Assembly: GCA_024695605.1 (NCBI GenBank)
Contig: JAILHW010000185.1
Location: forward strand, 1 to 37,516
From: Lachnospiraceae bacterium
GTDB lineage: Bacteria; Bacillota; Clostridia; Lachnospirales; Lachnospiraceae
Direction of reading: 5' to 3'
DNA length: 37,516 bases
Under the pieces are notes generated by a model, which was not told where the DNA came from, made no database searches, and saw only the letters and a program-made list of their open reading frames with translations. Below are positions 16,431-23,303 of the stretch, in pieces. Position 1 is the stretch's first letter. The number at the start of each line of letters is the position of its first letter. The translations under genes were made by a program, and so were the position numbers.

Positions 16431-17444
16431 ATGAAACAGGTTACTTTGGGCATGACCGGCATCACAGTACCGCAAAACGGATTCGGCGCATTGCCGATCC
16501 AGCGGGTGTCATTGGAAGAGGCGGTCCGTATTTTGCGGAAGGCCTATGACGGCGGCATGCGGTTTTTTGATACGGCAAGAGCCTACAGCGACAGCGAGGA
16601 AAAGCTCGGAGCTGCCTTCGGAGACGGGTATGTCAGACGTGAGGATATCATCATCACGACAAAGACGCCGGCGAAAACGCCGGAGGATTTCTGGAAGGAT
16701 CTGGACACCTCTTTGCTGAAGCTGAAAACGGATTATATCGATGTGTATCAGTTTCATCTGATGGGGCAGTGCTGGGTTCCCGGAGAAGAGAACGGCATGT
16801 ATGAATGCATGCAAAAGGCCAAGGAGCAGGGCAAGATCCGCCACATCGGCGGGACAGCGCATAAGATCGGGATCGCCAGACAGATTGCGGAGTGCGGCTT
16901 TTATGAAACGCTGCAGTATCCCATCAGTTATCTGGCAGATGACCAGGAGATCGAGCTGGTGAAGCTTTGCAATGAAAAGAATGTCGGCCTGATCTGTATG
17001 AAGGGTCTGGCAGGCGGTCTGATCACGAATGCAAAGGCAGCGATGGCCTTTGTGGGACAGTTTGACGGCGCGGTGCCGATCTGGGGCATTCAGAGGGAAA
17101 GCGAGCTGGATGAGTGGCTGGCCTTTATGCAGGATACCCCCGGGATGGACGAGGAGATCCGCGCCTTTATCAAAGCGGAGCAGGAGGAGTTGAAGGGGGA
17201 ATTTTGCCGGGGCTGCGGTTACTGTATGCCCTGCACCATGGACATTCAGATCAATAACTGCAACCGTATGAGCCTGATGCTGCGCCGCGCGCCCAGCGAG
17301 GTGTGGCTCAGCGACCATTGGAAAAAGGAAATGGAAAAGATCGAGACCTGTATCGAATGCGGGGCCTGCCTGCCGAAGTGCCCCTACGGTCTTGATATTC
17401 CGAAGCTATTGAAAAAGAATCTGGCTGACTATCGGACGTGGTGA
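16431..17444 (+). CDS. aldo-keto reductase with C-terminal iron-sulfur clusters
   Basis: A 337-residue cytoplasmic protein. Residues 1-250 are an aldo-keto reductase barrel with the catalytic tetrad in place: Asp47, Tyr52, Lys78, His109 (DTARAYSDSE; TTKTP; QFHLM). Residues about 258-325 add a ferredoxin-like region with CRGCGYCMPC and CIECGACLPKCPYG, enough cysteines for two 4Fe-4S clusters or one cluster plus structural sites. Such Fe-S aldo-keto reductases are common in anaerobic Clostridia and archaea and probably reduce a carbonyl with electrons from NAD(P)H or ferredoxin; the substrate is unknown. The ATG at 16431 has AGGGGGAA 6 bases upstream and the family's MKQVTLG start, so I prefer it to ATG 16413. 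It follows the broken c-di-GMP gene by 29 bases. Confidence 0.9.
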   Translation: MKQVTLGMTGITVPQNGFGALPIQRVSLEEAVRILRKAYDGGMRFFDTARAYSDSEEKLGAAFGDGYVRREDIIITTKTPAKTPEDFWKDLDTSLLKLKTDYIDVYQFHLMGQCWVPGEENGMYECMQKAKEQGKIRHIGGTAHKIGIARQIAECGFYETLQYPISYLADDQEIELVKLCNEKNVGLICMKGLAGGLITNAKAAMAFVGQFDGAVPIWGIQRESELDEWLAFMQDTPGMDEEIRAFIKAEQEELKGEFCRGCGYCMPCTMDIQINNCNRMSLMLRRAPSEVWLSDHWKKEMEKIETCIECGACLPKCPYGLDIPKLLKKNLADYRTW

Positions 17445-17451
17445 TGGGGAA

Positions 17452-17476
17452 GAAATGGCCTAGGCTTGGCCATTTC
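17452..17476 (+). terminator. hairpin after the aldo-keto reductase gene
   Basis: GAAATGGCC and GGCCATTTC form a perfect 9-bp stem with a 7-base loop, 8 bases after the stop codon. No T-tract follows. A further GGGCCATT at 17477-17484 gives an alternative pairing partner. Confidence 0.55.
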
Positions 17477-17532
17477 GGGCCATTAAACCCCGCCTGCTTA
17501 CCACACGCGCGAACCGGAAAAGAGGAAACAAC

Positions 17533-18297
17533 ATGCTCGTTGAAGATGGGGTTTGGATCATAAAAGGATTGTCTCGGGAGGATCCGCTTCGGATCAGAAC
17601 CTGGAAGGAACTGGTGTCATGGGTGAACGAGGTAGGGTTTCTGCCGCTGTTCAGCAACGAAGTAGAGGGCTTTTCCGCGGAGGAGCATGTAGCTGCGGAT
17701 GCCTGGTGGACAGGGGACAGAGAGGAGGATCCGTGGGAATGGCGTGAGATCATCGCTGCCGGCCGGGAAGTGGCTTATGGAAAGTTTTTCGGCCAGAAGG
17801 CAGGCTTTATCAGCCTTGCGTATCTTCCGTACTTTGCCAACTTCAGGCGCATCGGCTATGATTTTGACGCGCGCTGGGAGGACGGACTTGCAAGCCGCAG
17901 GGAAAAAAAGATCATGGATCTTTTGACGCAGAGAGATGAGGATGGAGAGATGATCTTTTCCGATGAGCAGATCCTGTCCACAGAGCTGAAGAAAAAAGCA
18001 GGCTTTGGAAAAGGCGGAGAGAAAAACTTCCCCGGAACCATCACCGCATTGCAGATGCAGACCTATCTCGTGATCACGGCGTTTCAAAAAAGAGTGAACA
18101 AGCGCGGAGAGGAATATGGGATGCCGGTATCCATCCTGCAGCCGCCGGAAGCAGTCTGGGGATATGAGGCGGTGACGGCAGCCTATTCGGAGGATCCGGT
18201 GCTGTCGTGGCAGCGTATCATAGACCGTATCAGGCAGCAGTTTCCCAAAGCAAAAGAGAGTGACATTGTAAAGCTGATCGGAAAAAAGCCGGGATAA
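17533..18297 (+). CDS. AlkZ-related protein, putative
   Basis: A 254-residue soluble protein without signal peptide. I recall Clostridia proteins of this length annotated as AlkZ-related that share the stretch DPWEWREIIAAGREVAYGKF followed by FGQKAGFIS and DGLASRREKKIMDLL; this is memory, not a search. AlkZ is a DNA glycosylase that unhooks interstrand crosslinks and removes alkylated bases with a catalytic Gln-x-Gln motif. That motif is not evident here, so a different activity is possible. The next gene is a YjbR-MGMT fusion for alkylation repair, which fits a DNA-repair role, but a terminator and a separate promoter lie between. AGAGGAAAC 6 or so bases before the ATG supports the start. 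The identification is tentative. Confidence 0.5.
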   Translation: MLVEDGVWIIKGLSREDPLRIRTWKELVSWVNEVGFLPLFSNEVEGFSAEEHVAADAWWTGDREEDPWEWREIIAAGREVAYGKFFGQKAGFISLAYLPYFANFRRIGYDFDARWEDGLASRREKKIMDLLTQRDEDGEMIFSDEQILSTELKKKAGFGKGGEKNFPGTITALQMQTYLVITAFQKRVNKRGEEYGMPVSILQPPEAVWGYEAVTAAYSEDPVLSWQRIIDRIRQQFPKAKESDIVKLIGKKPG

Positions 18298-18326
18298 CAC
18301 CGTTTCGAAGCGGTGTTATTTTTTTG
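18294..18326 (+). terminator. intrinsic terminator of the AlkZ-related gene
   Basis: ATAACACCG, loop TTTCGAAG, CGGTGTTAT followed by an uninterrupted T-tract. The stop codon TAA is part of the left arm. Confidence 0.92.
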
Positions 18327-18398
18327 AATGTTTCCGGAAGCCGGGGTTTTGAAAAACAGAGAATGAGAAGGTCCGGCCATCCATAGGCGGCTTAAGTA

Positions 18399-18432
18399 TT
18401 GACGCAGGAAACGGTTTCAGTTACGATGAAAC
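18399..18432 (+). promoter_or_regulatory. promoter of the YjbR-MGMT gene with an inverted repeat
   Basis: TTGACG (18399-18404), a 17-bp spacer and TACGAT (18422-18427). GTTTCA (18414-18419) and TGAAAC (18427-18432) form a perfect inverted repeat over the -10, a possible operator for a repressor. Confidence 0.55.
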
Positions 18433-18463
18433 TGGTTGTTTTGAAGGGAAGGTGCTGTGAAAA

Positions 18464-19108
18464 ATGAAGACAAAACAGCAGGCGCTGCAATACGGATTAT
18501 CTTTTCCGGATACCTACCAGGATGCGCCTTTTCATGATGAAAACTGGCAGCTTGTAAGGTATCAGGGGAATCGGAAGGCGTTTCTTTGGACCTATGAGAA
18601 GGATGGCTATGTGAATCTGAATGTGAAGGTGGACCCGGAAAAGGCGTTTTTCTGGAGAGACCGGTACCCGTCCGTTTTGCCGGGATACCACCAGAACAAG
18701 GAGCACTGGAATACGATCATTCTGGATGGCAGCATTCCCGACCGGGAGATCAAGCTGATGATCGCAGAAAGCTATGATCTGATCTCTGACAGTCCTTCCA
18801 AAAGGATCTATGAGGCTGTCAAAAGGATTCCCTACGGAAAAGTGGCAACCTATGCCCAGGTGGCAAAAATGGCAGGCGACGGGAAGATGGCGCGGGCGGT
18901 TGGAAATGCGCTGCATCACAATCCCGATCCCGAGCATATCCCGTGCTACCGCGTTGTCAATGCAAAGGGACAGCTGTCCGGGGAGTTTGCATTCGGCGGC
19001 CCGGGTGCACAGGCCAGGCTCCTTGCAGCAGAGGGAATCGAGGTTGTTGACGGCAGGGTTGATCTGAAGCGGTATCAGATGTCAGCCGGCGATGAGGAAG
19101 CCCGTTAA
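18464..19108 (+). CDS. YjbR/MmcQ-like domain fused to O6-alkylguanine-DNA alkyltransferase
   Basis: A 214-residue fusion. Residues 1-105 are an MmcQ/YjbR-type domain (ending LDGSIPDREIKLMIAESYDL). Residues 112-200 are the DNA-binding and active-site domain of MGMT/Ogt proteins (RIYEAVKRIPYGKVATYAQV; ARAVGNALHHNP; IPCYRVV). Family role: transfer of the alkyl group from O6-alkylguanine to an active cysteine, which repairs DNA once per protein molecule. The nucleophile is Cys161. The usual PCHR reads PCYR here; His normally activates the Cys, so the Tyr may alter reactivity or make it alkyltransferase-like. GGGAAGG and a strong start context support ATG 18464. YjbR-MGMT fusions occur in Clostridia. 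Upstream is the AlkZ-related gene, so alkylation damage is a likely shared theme. Confidence 0.88.
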   Translation: MKTKQQALQYGLSFPDTYQDAPFHDENWQLVRYQGNRKAFLWTYEKDGYVNLNVKVDPEKAFFWRDRYPSVLPGYHQNKEHWNTIILDGSIPDREIKLMIAESYDLISDSPSKRIYEAVKRIPYGKVATYAQVAKMAGDGKMARAVGNALHHNPDPEHIPCYRVVNAKGQLSGEFAFGGPGAQARLLAAEGIEVVDGRVDLKRYQMSAGDEEAR

Positions 19109-19202
19109 AGCACAGCATACAGGGACTTTTCTGCTGAGCTGGTACGCAGCAAAACACACGCAAAACACGCAAAGCACATGGGGACAGATACGGAGGGGTA
19201 AG

Positions 19203-19409
19203 ATGAAGATTTTGATCAAGGACACTACAAGACAAGAGCGCGAAGCCATTGTGAGGCGGTCCATGGACTGCGGCAGCGGGTGTGAGAACTGTTCTTCGTG
19301 CTGGATCGGCGGCGGATCGCCCTGGGAAATGTACCAGGATTATATTGATGGCAAAAAAGAAATCGCACAGATCAATATGGAGTACAATGCAAGATATTTA
19401 CATGGTTAG
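19203..19409 (+). CDS. small Cys-rich conserved hypothetical protein
   Basis: A 68-residue protein starting MKILIKDTTRQEREAIV. Residues about 23-33 hold a dense cysteine cluster (CGSGCENCSSC), then a helical tail with EMYQDYIDGKKEIAQIN. GGAGGGG 5 bases before the ATG is an excellent ribosome site. Similar small proteins with the MKILIK start and a YIDG helix are widespread in Clostridia; no function is known. Four closely spaced cysteines suggest metal or Fe-S binding. Its stop lies 13 bases before the secreted-protein gene, so they may be co-transcribed. The 90 bases upstream include short direct repeats (GCAAAACAC, GCAAAGCAC). Confidence 0.75.
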   Translation: MKILIKDTTRQEREAIVRRSMDCGSGCENCSSCWIGGGSPWEMYQDYIDGKKEIAQINMEYNARYLHG

Positions 19410-19422
19410 GAGGTTGGAGCAT

Positions 19423-20391
19423 ATGGATGCAGGAAAACGGATGACGAAGAGATTTTTGCCGGCATTGGCAGTATGGATCATCATGATGCTGTTTCTGGCT
19501 GTGGATGTGAGCACGGTAAAAGCGCAGGAGGTCGGGCTTCCATTTTCGAATATGAACCTCCGGCCACCGATCATCGGATCCGGGGTGGATAATGACTGGT
19601 CCGGGTATTATCTTTCGGACCCCACAACCAGAGCGAACTCCAGGATCACTTCGATCATGTGGTGGCAGAAAAAAGGAGATGACTGGATCGGACTTGGCAA
19701 CTCGGTATTTCAAAAGGATAAGGAGTACATGTTGACGATCCGGATTGAAACTACGGGAAATTATAGTTTTCAGTATAAGTCCACGAGTTTTGCGCCGCAT
19801 TTTCGGGGCGTGATGGTACCGAAGATCTGCGGAGAAGGTGACATTCCGGTTTATCTGTCCGACCGTTACATCCATTGCGGTTTCTCCGGGCACAAGGCCG
19901 GCGGAGGGGAAAACCGGAGATGCAGCATCTCAATGGATCAAGCAGACGGGCGGTGACAAATACGACATCGACTTTGTGGTATGGGGACAGATCACGCAGG
20001 ATGATGAAGGAAAGGAAAGCTTCGCTCCATTTACATCCTCTGGATGGAAATTTGAAGCGGGAGCAGAGTACTATGCCGATATCACTTTAAAAGCTGCAGT
20101 CGGGCAGCTGTTTGCACCCTGCTATGAGCAGTTTGATCAGATCCCGTCTCCGGCAGTGGGCGAAAAACCGGGGGTGCTCACGGTGGAAACCTATCCGGAC
20201 TACGTGCTGAATGAAGCTTTATGGTCGATGGATACAAGCAGTACGTGGCAGGTTTCCTCCGACGGTGTGACTTTTGAAGAAATGCCGCAGGATGCGGTTT
20301 TTGAAGACGGCAAGTATTACAGGACAAGTGCAATCTTTATATCTATGCCCAGAACGGCATCTTTACAAAGGTATCGATCACCGTCAAATAA
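19423..20391 (+). pseudogene. secreted protein gene with two compensating frameshifts
   Basis: A start at ATG 19423 with GGAGG upstream leads into a signal peptide (KRFLPALAVWIIMMLFLAVD, cleavage near VKAQ) and a mature part starting VGLPFSNMNL. After HCGFSGHKAGG the frame breaks at GGAGGGGAAAACC (19905-19917) and the protein continues one base on (KTGDAASQWIKQTGGDKYDI to DGKYYRT). A second break near 20325-20330 returns to the first frame: CNLYIYAQNGIFTKVSITVK ending at TAA 20389-20391. Removing one base at the first site and adding one at the second gives a single protein of about 322 residues. I do not recognise a named domain; the style matches extracellular beta-sandwich proteins of Lachnospiraceae. 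Either a decayed gene or sequence errors in homopolymers. Confidence 0.65.
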
Positions 20392-20425
20392 CGAATAAGG
20401 AATAAGGAGTCGGCAGGATCGGGAA

Positions 20426-21187
20426 ATGGATGCGGAAAGATCGTTTATTGAAAAAAGACTGTCAGAGCTTGCGGAGCAATCTGTTACAGAGAACAGATTC
20501 AGGTTCAGCGAGTTTCTGTCCATGTACGAGCGCAGCATTTTTCATGAGATGGAGCGGGAGCTTTCCTATGCCGAGCCGGTGGTGTTCGGCGGGTGCGAGG
20601 ATGCGGAGCGCTGTATGGTACGGTTTGGCATAGAGGACCAATGCGGCTACAGCGAGGCGTTTCCGATCAGCATCCTTGAGATCAGGCCCGCAATGGAAAA
20701 ATATGCGGGGGATCTGACGCACAGGGATTATCTGGGCTCGATACTCGGCCTGGGGCTTGAGCGGACAAAGATCGGAGATATCTACATAAAGGACCATCAG
20801 GCCTGCGTGTTTGTGAACGAGAGCGTGGAATCGTATATCCTCACAAATCTTATGTATGTGGGCAGGACAAAGGTAAAAACGGCCAGACTTTCCGTGCTTC
20901 CGGAAAGCCTGAAGCCCGTGCTTTCGGAAAGATCCGTCCTGGTAAGCAGTAATCGCATCGACAGTGTCATCGCGAAGCTGTACGGGCTGTCCAGAGATGA
21001 AGCGCTGCGCCTTGTGAAGAACGGTCAGGTGTTCATTGGCGGCCGTCAGATCAATAAGAATGCAGCCAATCTGCAGCCCGGGCAGATCATTTCGGTCCGC
21101 GGGCACGGCAGATTCGTGTTTGATGGTGAGGGCAGCAAATCCAGAAAAGATAAGCTGTATGTCAATCTTCGCGTCTATGGAAAGTAG
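20426..21187 (+). CDS. ylmH: YlmH-like S4-domain RNA-binding protein
   Basis: A 253-residue protein of family length. The N-terminal half has YlmH landmarks (RFRFSEFLSMYERSI; HRDYLGSILGLGLERTKIGD; SVESYILTNLMYVGRTKVK). Residues about 182-245 are an S4 RNA-binding domain (SNRIDSVIAKLYGLSRDEAL, then VKNGQVFIGGRQINKNAANL). YlmH binds ribosomal RNA; in Bacillus subtilis it can act in ribosome-associated quality control on stalled 50S-peptidyl-tRNA complexes, and is usually found in the division and cell wall cluster next to sepF and divIVA. Here it stands outside that cluster, next to a secreted-protein pseudogene and a HAD gene. GGGA lies just before the ATG and a better AAGGAG about 17 bases upstream. 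Confidence 0.88.
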   Translation: MDAERSFIEKRLSELAEQSVTENRFRFSEFLSMYERSIFHEMERELSYAEPVVFGGCEDAERCMVRFGIEDQCGYSEAFPISILEIRPAMEKYAGDLTHRDYLGSILGLGLERTKIGDIYIKDHQACVFVNESVESYILTNLMYVGRTKVKTARLSVLPESLKPVLSERSVLVSSNRIDSVIAKLYGLSRDEALRLVKNGQVFIGGRQINKNAANLQPGQIISVRGHGRFVFDGEGSKSRKDKLYVNLRVYGK

Positions 21188-21224
21188 GCGGTTGAAAAAC
21201 GGGCATAGAAGCAGGGAATGCGGT

Positions 21225-21857
21225 ATGGAAATAAAATGGTTATTTTTCGATCTTGGAGCAACCTTGGTTGATGAAAGTGATGTTTATAAAAGCCGGTGCG
21301 ATTATGTGATCAGACAATCCGGTGTCGATCCGGTGGAGTTTATGAACCGGGTCTGCGAGGTGGCAAAAACCAGCGCGACACCGATCATAACAGCCGCGAA
21401 GGCTTACGACGTGGTTTTGCCAAAGTGGGATAACAGTCTGGAAAAACTGTACGAAGGCGCTGCCGGGGTGCTGGGCGGTTTATACGGCAGATATAAACTC
21501 GGCATCATAGCGAACCAGACATTGGGAACACAGGAGCGGATCGATCATTGGGGGATCGGGAAATACTTTGATGTGGTAGTGGCATCCGCAGAAGCGGGGT
21601 GCGCAAAACCGGATCCGAAGATTTTCTCCATGGCCCTTGAGAAGGCAGGCTGTAGCGCTGCCGAAGCTGTTATGATCGGCGACAGACTGGATAATGATAT
21701 CGTTCCGGCCAAAAAGCTGGGGATGAAAACGATATGGGTCCGTCAGGCCTATGCCATTTATCAGCGCATTGATGATGAAGAAAAACGGCCGGATCATATG
21801 ATCGATCGCATAGAGGAGCTGGGACCGCTTCTGGAATCCTTACGCACGGAGACCTGA
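21225..21857 (+). CDS. HAD family hydrolase with variant motif I
   Basis: A 210-residue protein of HAD subfamily IA size. Motif I is WLFFDLGATLVDE: nucleophile Asp9 is present, but the usual second Asp, the acid/base, is Gly11 (DxGxT). Motif III lies in CAKPDPKIFSMAL and motif IV is GDRLDNDIVPAKKLGMKTIW. HAD phosphatases with a FDxG motif I are known, and such variants can be slower or act on other substrates. Probable role: dephosphorylation of a small phosphorylated metabolite in the cytoplasm. AGGGA 7 bases before the ATG at 21225 fixes the start; longer upstream frames overlap ylmH and are not HAD-like. It follows ylmH by 37 bases and may share its transcript. Its end lies in a 13-bp tandem repeat. 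Confidence 0.85.
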   Translation: MEIKWLFFDLGATLVDESDVYKSRCDYVIRQSGVDPVEFMNRVCEVAKTSATPIITAAKAYDVVLPKWDNSLEKLYEGAAGVLGGLYGRYKLGIIANQTLGTQERIDHWGIGKYFDVVVASAEAGCAKPDPKIFSMALEKAGCSAAEAVMIGDRLDNDIVPAKKLGMKTIWVRQAYAIYQRIDDEEKRPDHMIDRIEELGPLLESLRTET

Positions 21858-21904
21858 TCTGAGAGCCTGATCCGAGGGTCTGCTCCGGGTGCCTGATCCC
21901 CTAC
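21853..21904 (+). repeat. 13-bp minisatellite across two convergent stop codons
   Basis: Four units: CCTGATCTGAGAG, CCTGATCCGAGGG, TCTGCTCCGGGTG, CCTGATCCCCTAC. The TGA stop of the HAD gene at 21225-21857 lies in unit 1 and the minus-strand stop of the next gene lies in unit 4. Confidence 0.75.
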
Positions 21905-22233
21905 GCGATCTTTCCCATGTCTTCCGGAAGGCATGCGCGATCGTCGATATAGTAATCGCAGGTGATCTTTCGGGAGTTGTTGCCGTAAAGAGATACGATC
22001 TCCGGCAGGTTGTCATTGACGGCATCAAATATGAGTCCCTGGTCCTTACACCAGGAAACTGCTGCATCAAGCGGATCTCCGGCGCGGCAGGTCCAAAGGA
22101 TCAATTTGTGTCCGAGCGTCTGGCACTTTTTCAGATAGTCTATTAAGACAATATTCGGATCACCAAGCTCCGGCCAGTTGCTAAAGCAGAGTGTACCATC
22201 AAAATCCACAGCAATGATCTTATAATCAGTCAT
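21901..22233 (-). CDS. small HAD-like hydrolase
   Basis: A 110-residue protein. Motif I is intact (AVDFDGTL, Asp10 and Asp12), followed by a short core with LILWTCRAGDPLDAAVSWCK and the conserved end CDYYIDDRACLPED, which carries the motif IV aspartates. This is a cap-less mini-HAD as found in phages and Firmicutes/Bacteroidetes genomes (BT0820-like), presumed phosphatases of unknown substrate. GGAGG before the ATG supports the start. It is convergent with the other HAD gene. A promoter 85-110 bases upstream carries a LexA-like box, so it may belong to the SOS response. Confidence 0.8.
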   Translation of the reverse strand: MTDYKIIAVDFDGTLCFSNWPELGDPNIVLIDYLKKCQTLGHKLILWTCRAGDPLDAAVSWCKDQGLIFDAVNDNLPEIVSLYGNNSRKITCDYYIDDRACLPEDMGKIA

Positions 22234-22289
22234 ATCCGAAACCTCCCATTCTAAGGGCTTTGCAGCATTTTAAAGCGGGGCAGCCACAT

Positions 22290-22346
22290 CATTTTTCGAA
22301 CGTATGGTTGTATCATTATAATAGAACAAACATTCGAAAAATGCAA
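22290..22346 (-). promoter_or_regulatory. minus-strand promoter with LexA-like box, framed by an 11-bp inverted repeat
   Basis: On the minus strand TTGCAT (plus 22341-22346), a 17-bp spacer and TATTAT (plus 22318-22323). The spacer ends in GAATGTTTGTTC, one mismatch from the Gram-positive LexA box GAACNNNNGTTC. A second LexA-like site, CGAACGTATGGTTG, is at 22298-22311 on the plus strand. CATTTTTCGAA (22290-22300) and TTCGAAAAATG (22333-22343) are perfect inverted repeats around the whole. It would drive the small HAD gene. Confidence 0.55.
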
Positions 22347-22375
22347 CCGCTAGATGTAGGGGGAGGGAACGGATG

Positions 22376-22389
22376 CGAACACATGTTCT
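22376..22389 (+). promoter_or_regulatory. LexA-type (SOS) box
   Basis: CGAACACATGTTCT matches the Bacillus-type LexA consensus CGAACRNRYGTTYC at 13 of 14 positions and is a perfect GAACNNNNGTTC palindrome. It overlaps or abuts a possible TTGGAC -35 (22389-22394) upstream of the GNAT gene at 22471. Confidence 0.6.
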
Positions 22390-22470
22390 TGGACGCGCAT
22401 ACAAAAGGGTACGATACAGACATAAGGAGCATCCAGTACCTGCACGGGCGTGTTGATAGAGGAGAAGTTT

Positions 22471-22941
22471 ATGAAGGAAACGGAAGAAGGAGCGCAGATG
22501 ATCACGTTAAAGCCTGTCACACAGGAGAATCTTGAAGAGGTCTTGTCGCTGCATATCAAAGAGGAGCAGAGGGGATTTGTATCATCTCCCGCAGAGTCTC
22601 TTGCGCAGGCCTATGTGTATTATGAAACAGCCTATCCGTTTGCGGTTTATGCAGAGGACATTCCCATCGGATTTATCATGATGGGATACTATGAGGCAAA
22701 GGACTATTACACCTTGTGGAAATTTTTGATCGATCAACGGTATCAAAGCAAAGGATACGGTCGCCGGGCACTAAAGCTCGGATTGGAATACATGAAAGAC
22801 ACCTTTGCGGCAAAGGAGATCTACACCGGCGTCATACCCGGAAACGAGGTGGCGAAAAGACTGTACGAATCCGTGGGATTCAAAAGCACCGGTCTGTTTG
22901 AAGCAGGAATGGAAGAGATGAAATTGGTGATTGTATCATAA
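22471..22941 (+). CDS. GNAT N-acetyltransferase, PaiA/BltD-like (polyamine type)
   Basis: A 156-residue protein. After a short leader comes ITLKPVTQENLEEVLSLHI, the start of spermidine/polyamine acetyltransferases such as BltD and PaiA. Motif A is LIDQRYQSKGYGRRALKLGL (Q/R-x-x-G-x-G), and motif B includes PGNEVAKRLYESVGFKSTG. Likely role: acetylation of polyamines or similar small amines with acetyl-CoA, in the cytoplasm. Two starts are credible: ATG 22471 behind GAGGAGAAG (chosen), and ATG 22498 behind GAAGGAG, which gives the shorter, family-typical N-terminus. A LexA-type box lies 82 bases upstream, so induction by DNA damage is possible. Confidence 0.85.
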   Translation: MKETEEGAQMITLKPVTQENLEEVLSLHIKEEQRGFVSSPAESLAQAYVYYETAYPFAVYAEDIPIGFIMMGYYEAKDYYTLWKFLIDQRYQSKGYGRRALKLGLEYMKDTFAAKEIYTGVIPGNEVAKRLYESVGFKSTGLFEAGMEEMKLVIVS

Positions 22942-22962
22942 GCGAATTGAAAAGGGGATGCA

Positions 22963-23223
22963 ATGAAAGAAAATTGGATGAAGCAGCTTTTGACGGATAT
23001 TGGGCGGATCGCCGGAGCGGAGAAAACAAGCCATTATCAGGTGACGGTTTTGCCGCAGATCCTGGCAGATTTTTATAAGATGCTGCAGGGCCTGCAAGCC
23101 GGGAAAGAAGCAAGCGAACAATACCGGATGGAGGACGGCAGTATGGAAATCAGACTGCGCGGCATAAAGCAGGCGGACGGTATGGTAAAGATCACGTCCG
23201 CGGGCGCATATACAGTGAGGTAG
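22963..23223 (+). CDS. hypothetical protein, 86 residues
   Basis: A small soluble protein starting MKENWMKQLLTDIGRIAGAE, helical in the first 50 residues and beta-rich at the end (EIRLRGIKQADGMVKITSAG). AAAGGGG 5-6 bases before the ATG is a good ribosome site, and the gene starts 21 bases after the GNAT stop, so they are probably one operon. I do not recognise the family. No signal peptide, membrane segment or cysteines. Confidence 0.65.
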   Translation: MKENWMKQLLTDIGRIAGAEKTSHYQVTVLPQILADFYKMLQGLQAGKEASEQYRMEDGSMEIRLRGIKQADGMVKITSAGAYTVR

Positions 23224-23226
23224 CAC

Positions 23227-23255
23227 TTGCCAATCGGGGGCGAAATGTTTACAAT
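23227..23255 (+). promoter_or_regulatory. sigma-A promoter of the sugar isomerase gene
   Basis: TTGCCA (23227-23232), a spacer of exactly 17 bp and TACAAT (23250-23255). Transcription should begin near 23262, which makes the ATG at 23262 leaderless and favours ATG 23304 as the start of the isomerase. Confidence 0.75.
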
Positions 23256-23303
23256 ACAGGTATGGGTAAAACACAGGCAATATCTGACGAAGAGCGAGCA
23301 TAT

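Noticed and set aside
16509-17318. 269-codon minus-strand frame in the aldo-keto reductase gene
   Set aside because: Mirror of a conserved gene whose catalytic residues are all on the plus strand.
17452-17484. GAAATGGCC / GGCCATTTC as a further copy of the dispersed repeat
   Set aside because: The outer bases look alike, but the GGGACGGAGTCA core is absent.
21036-21224. N-terminal extension of the HAD protein
   Set aside because: Lies in the ylmH gene; the HAD fold starts at MEIKW behind its own ribosome site.
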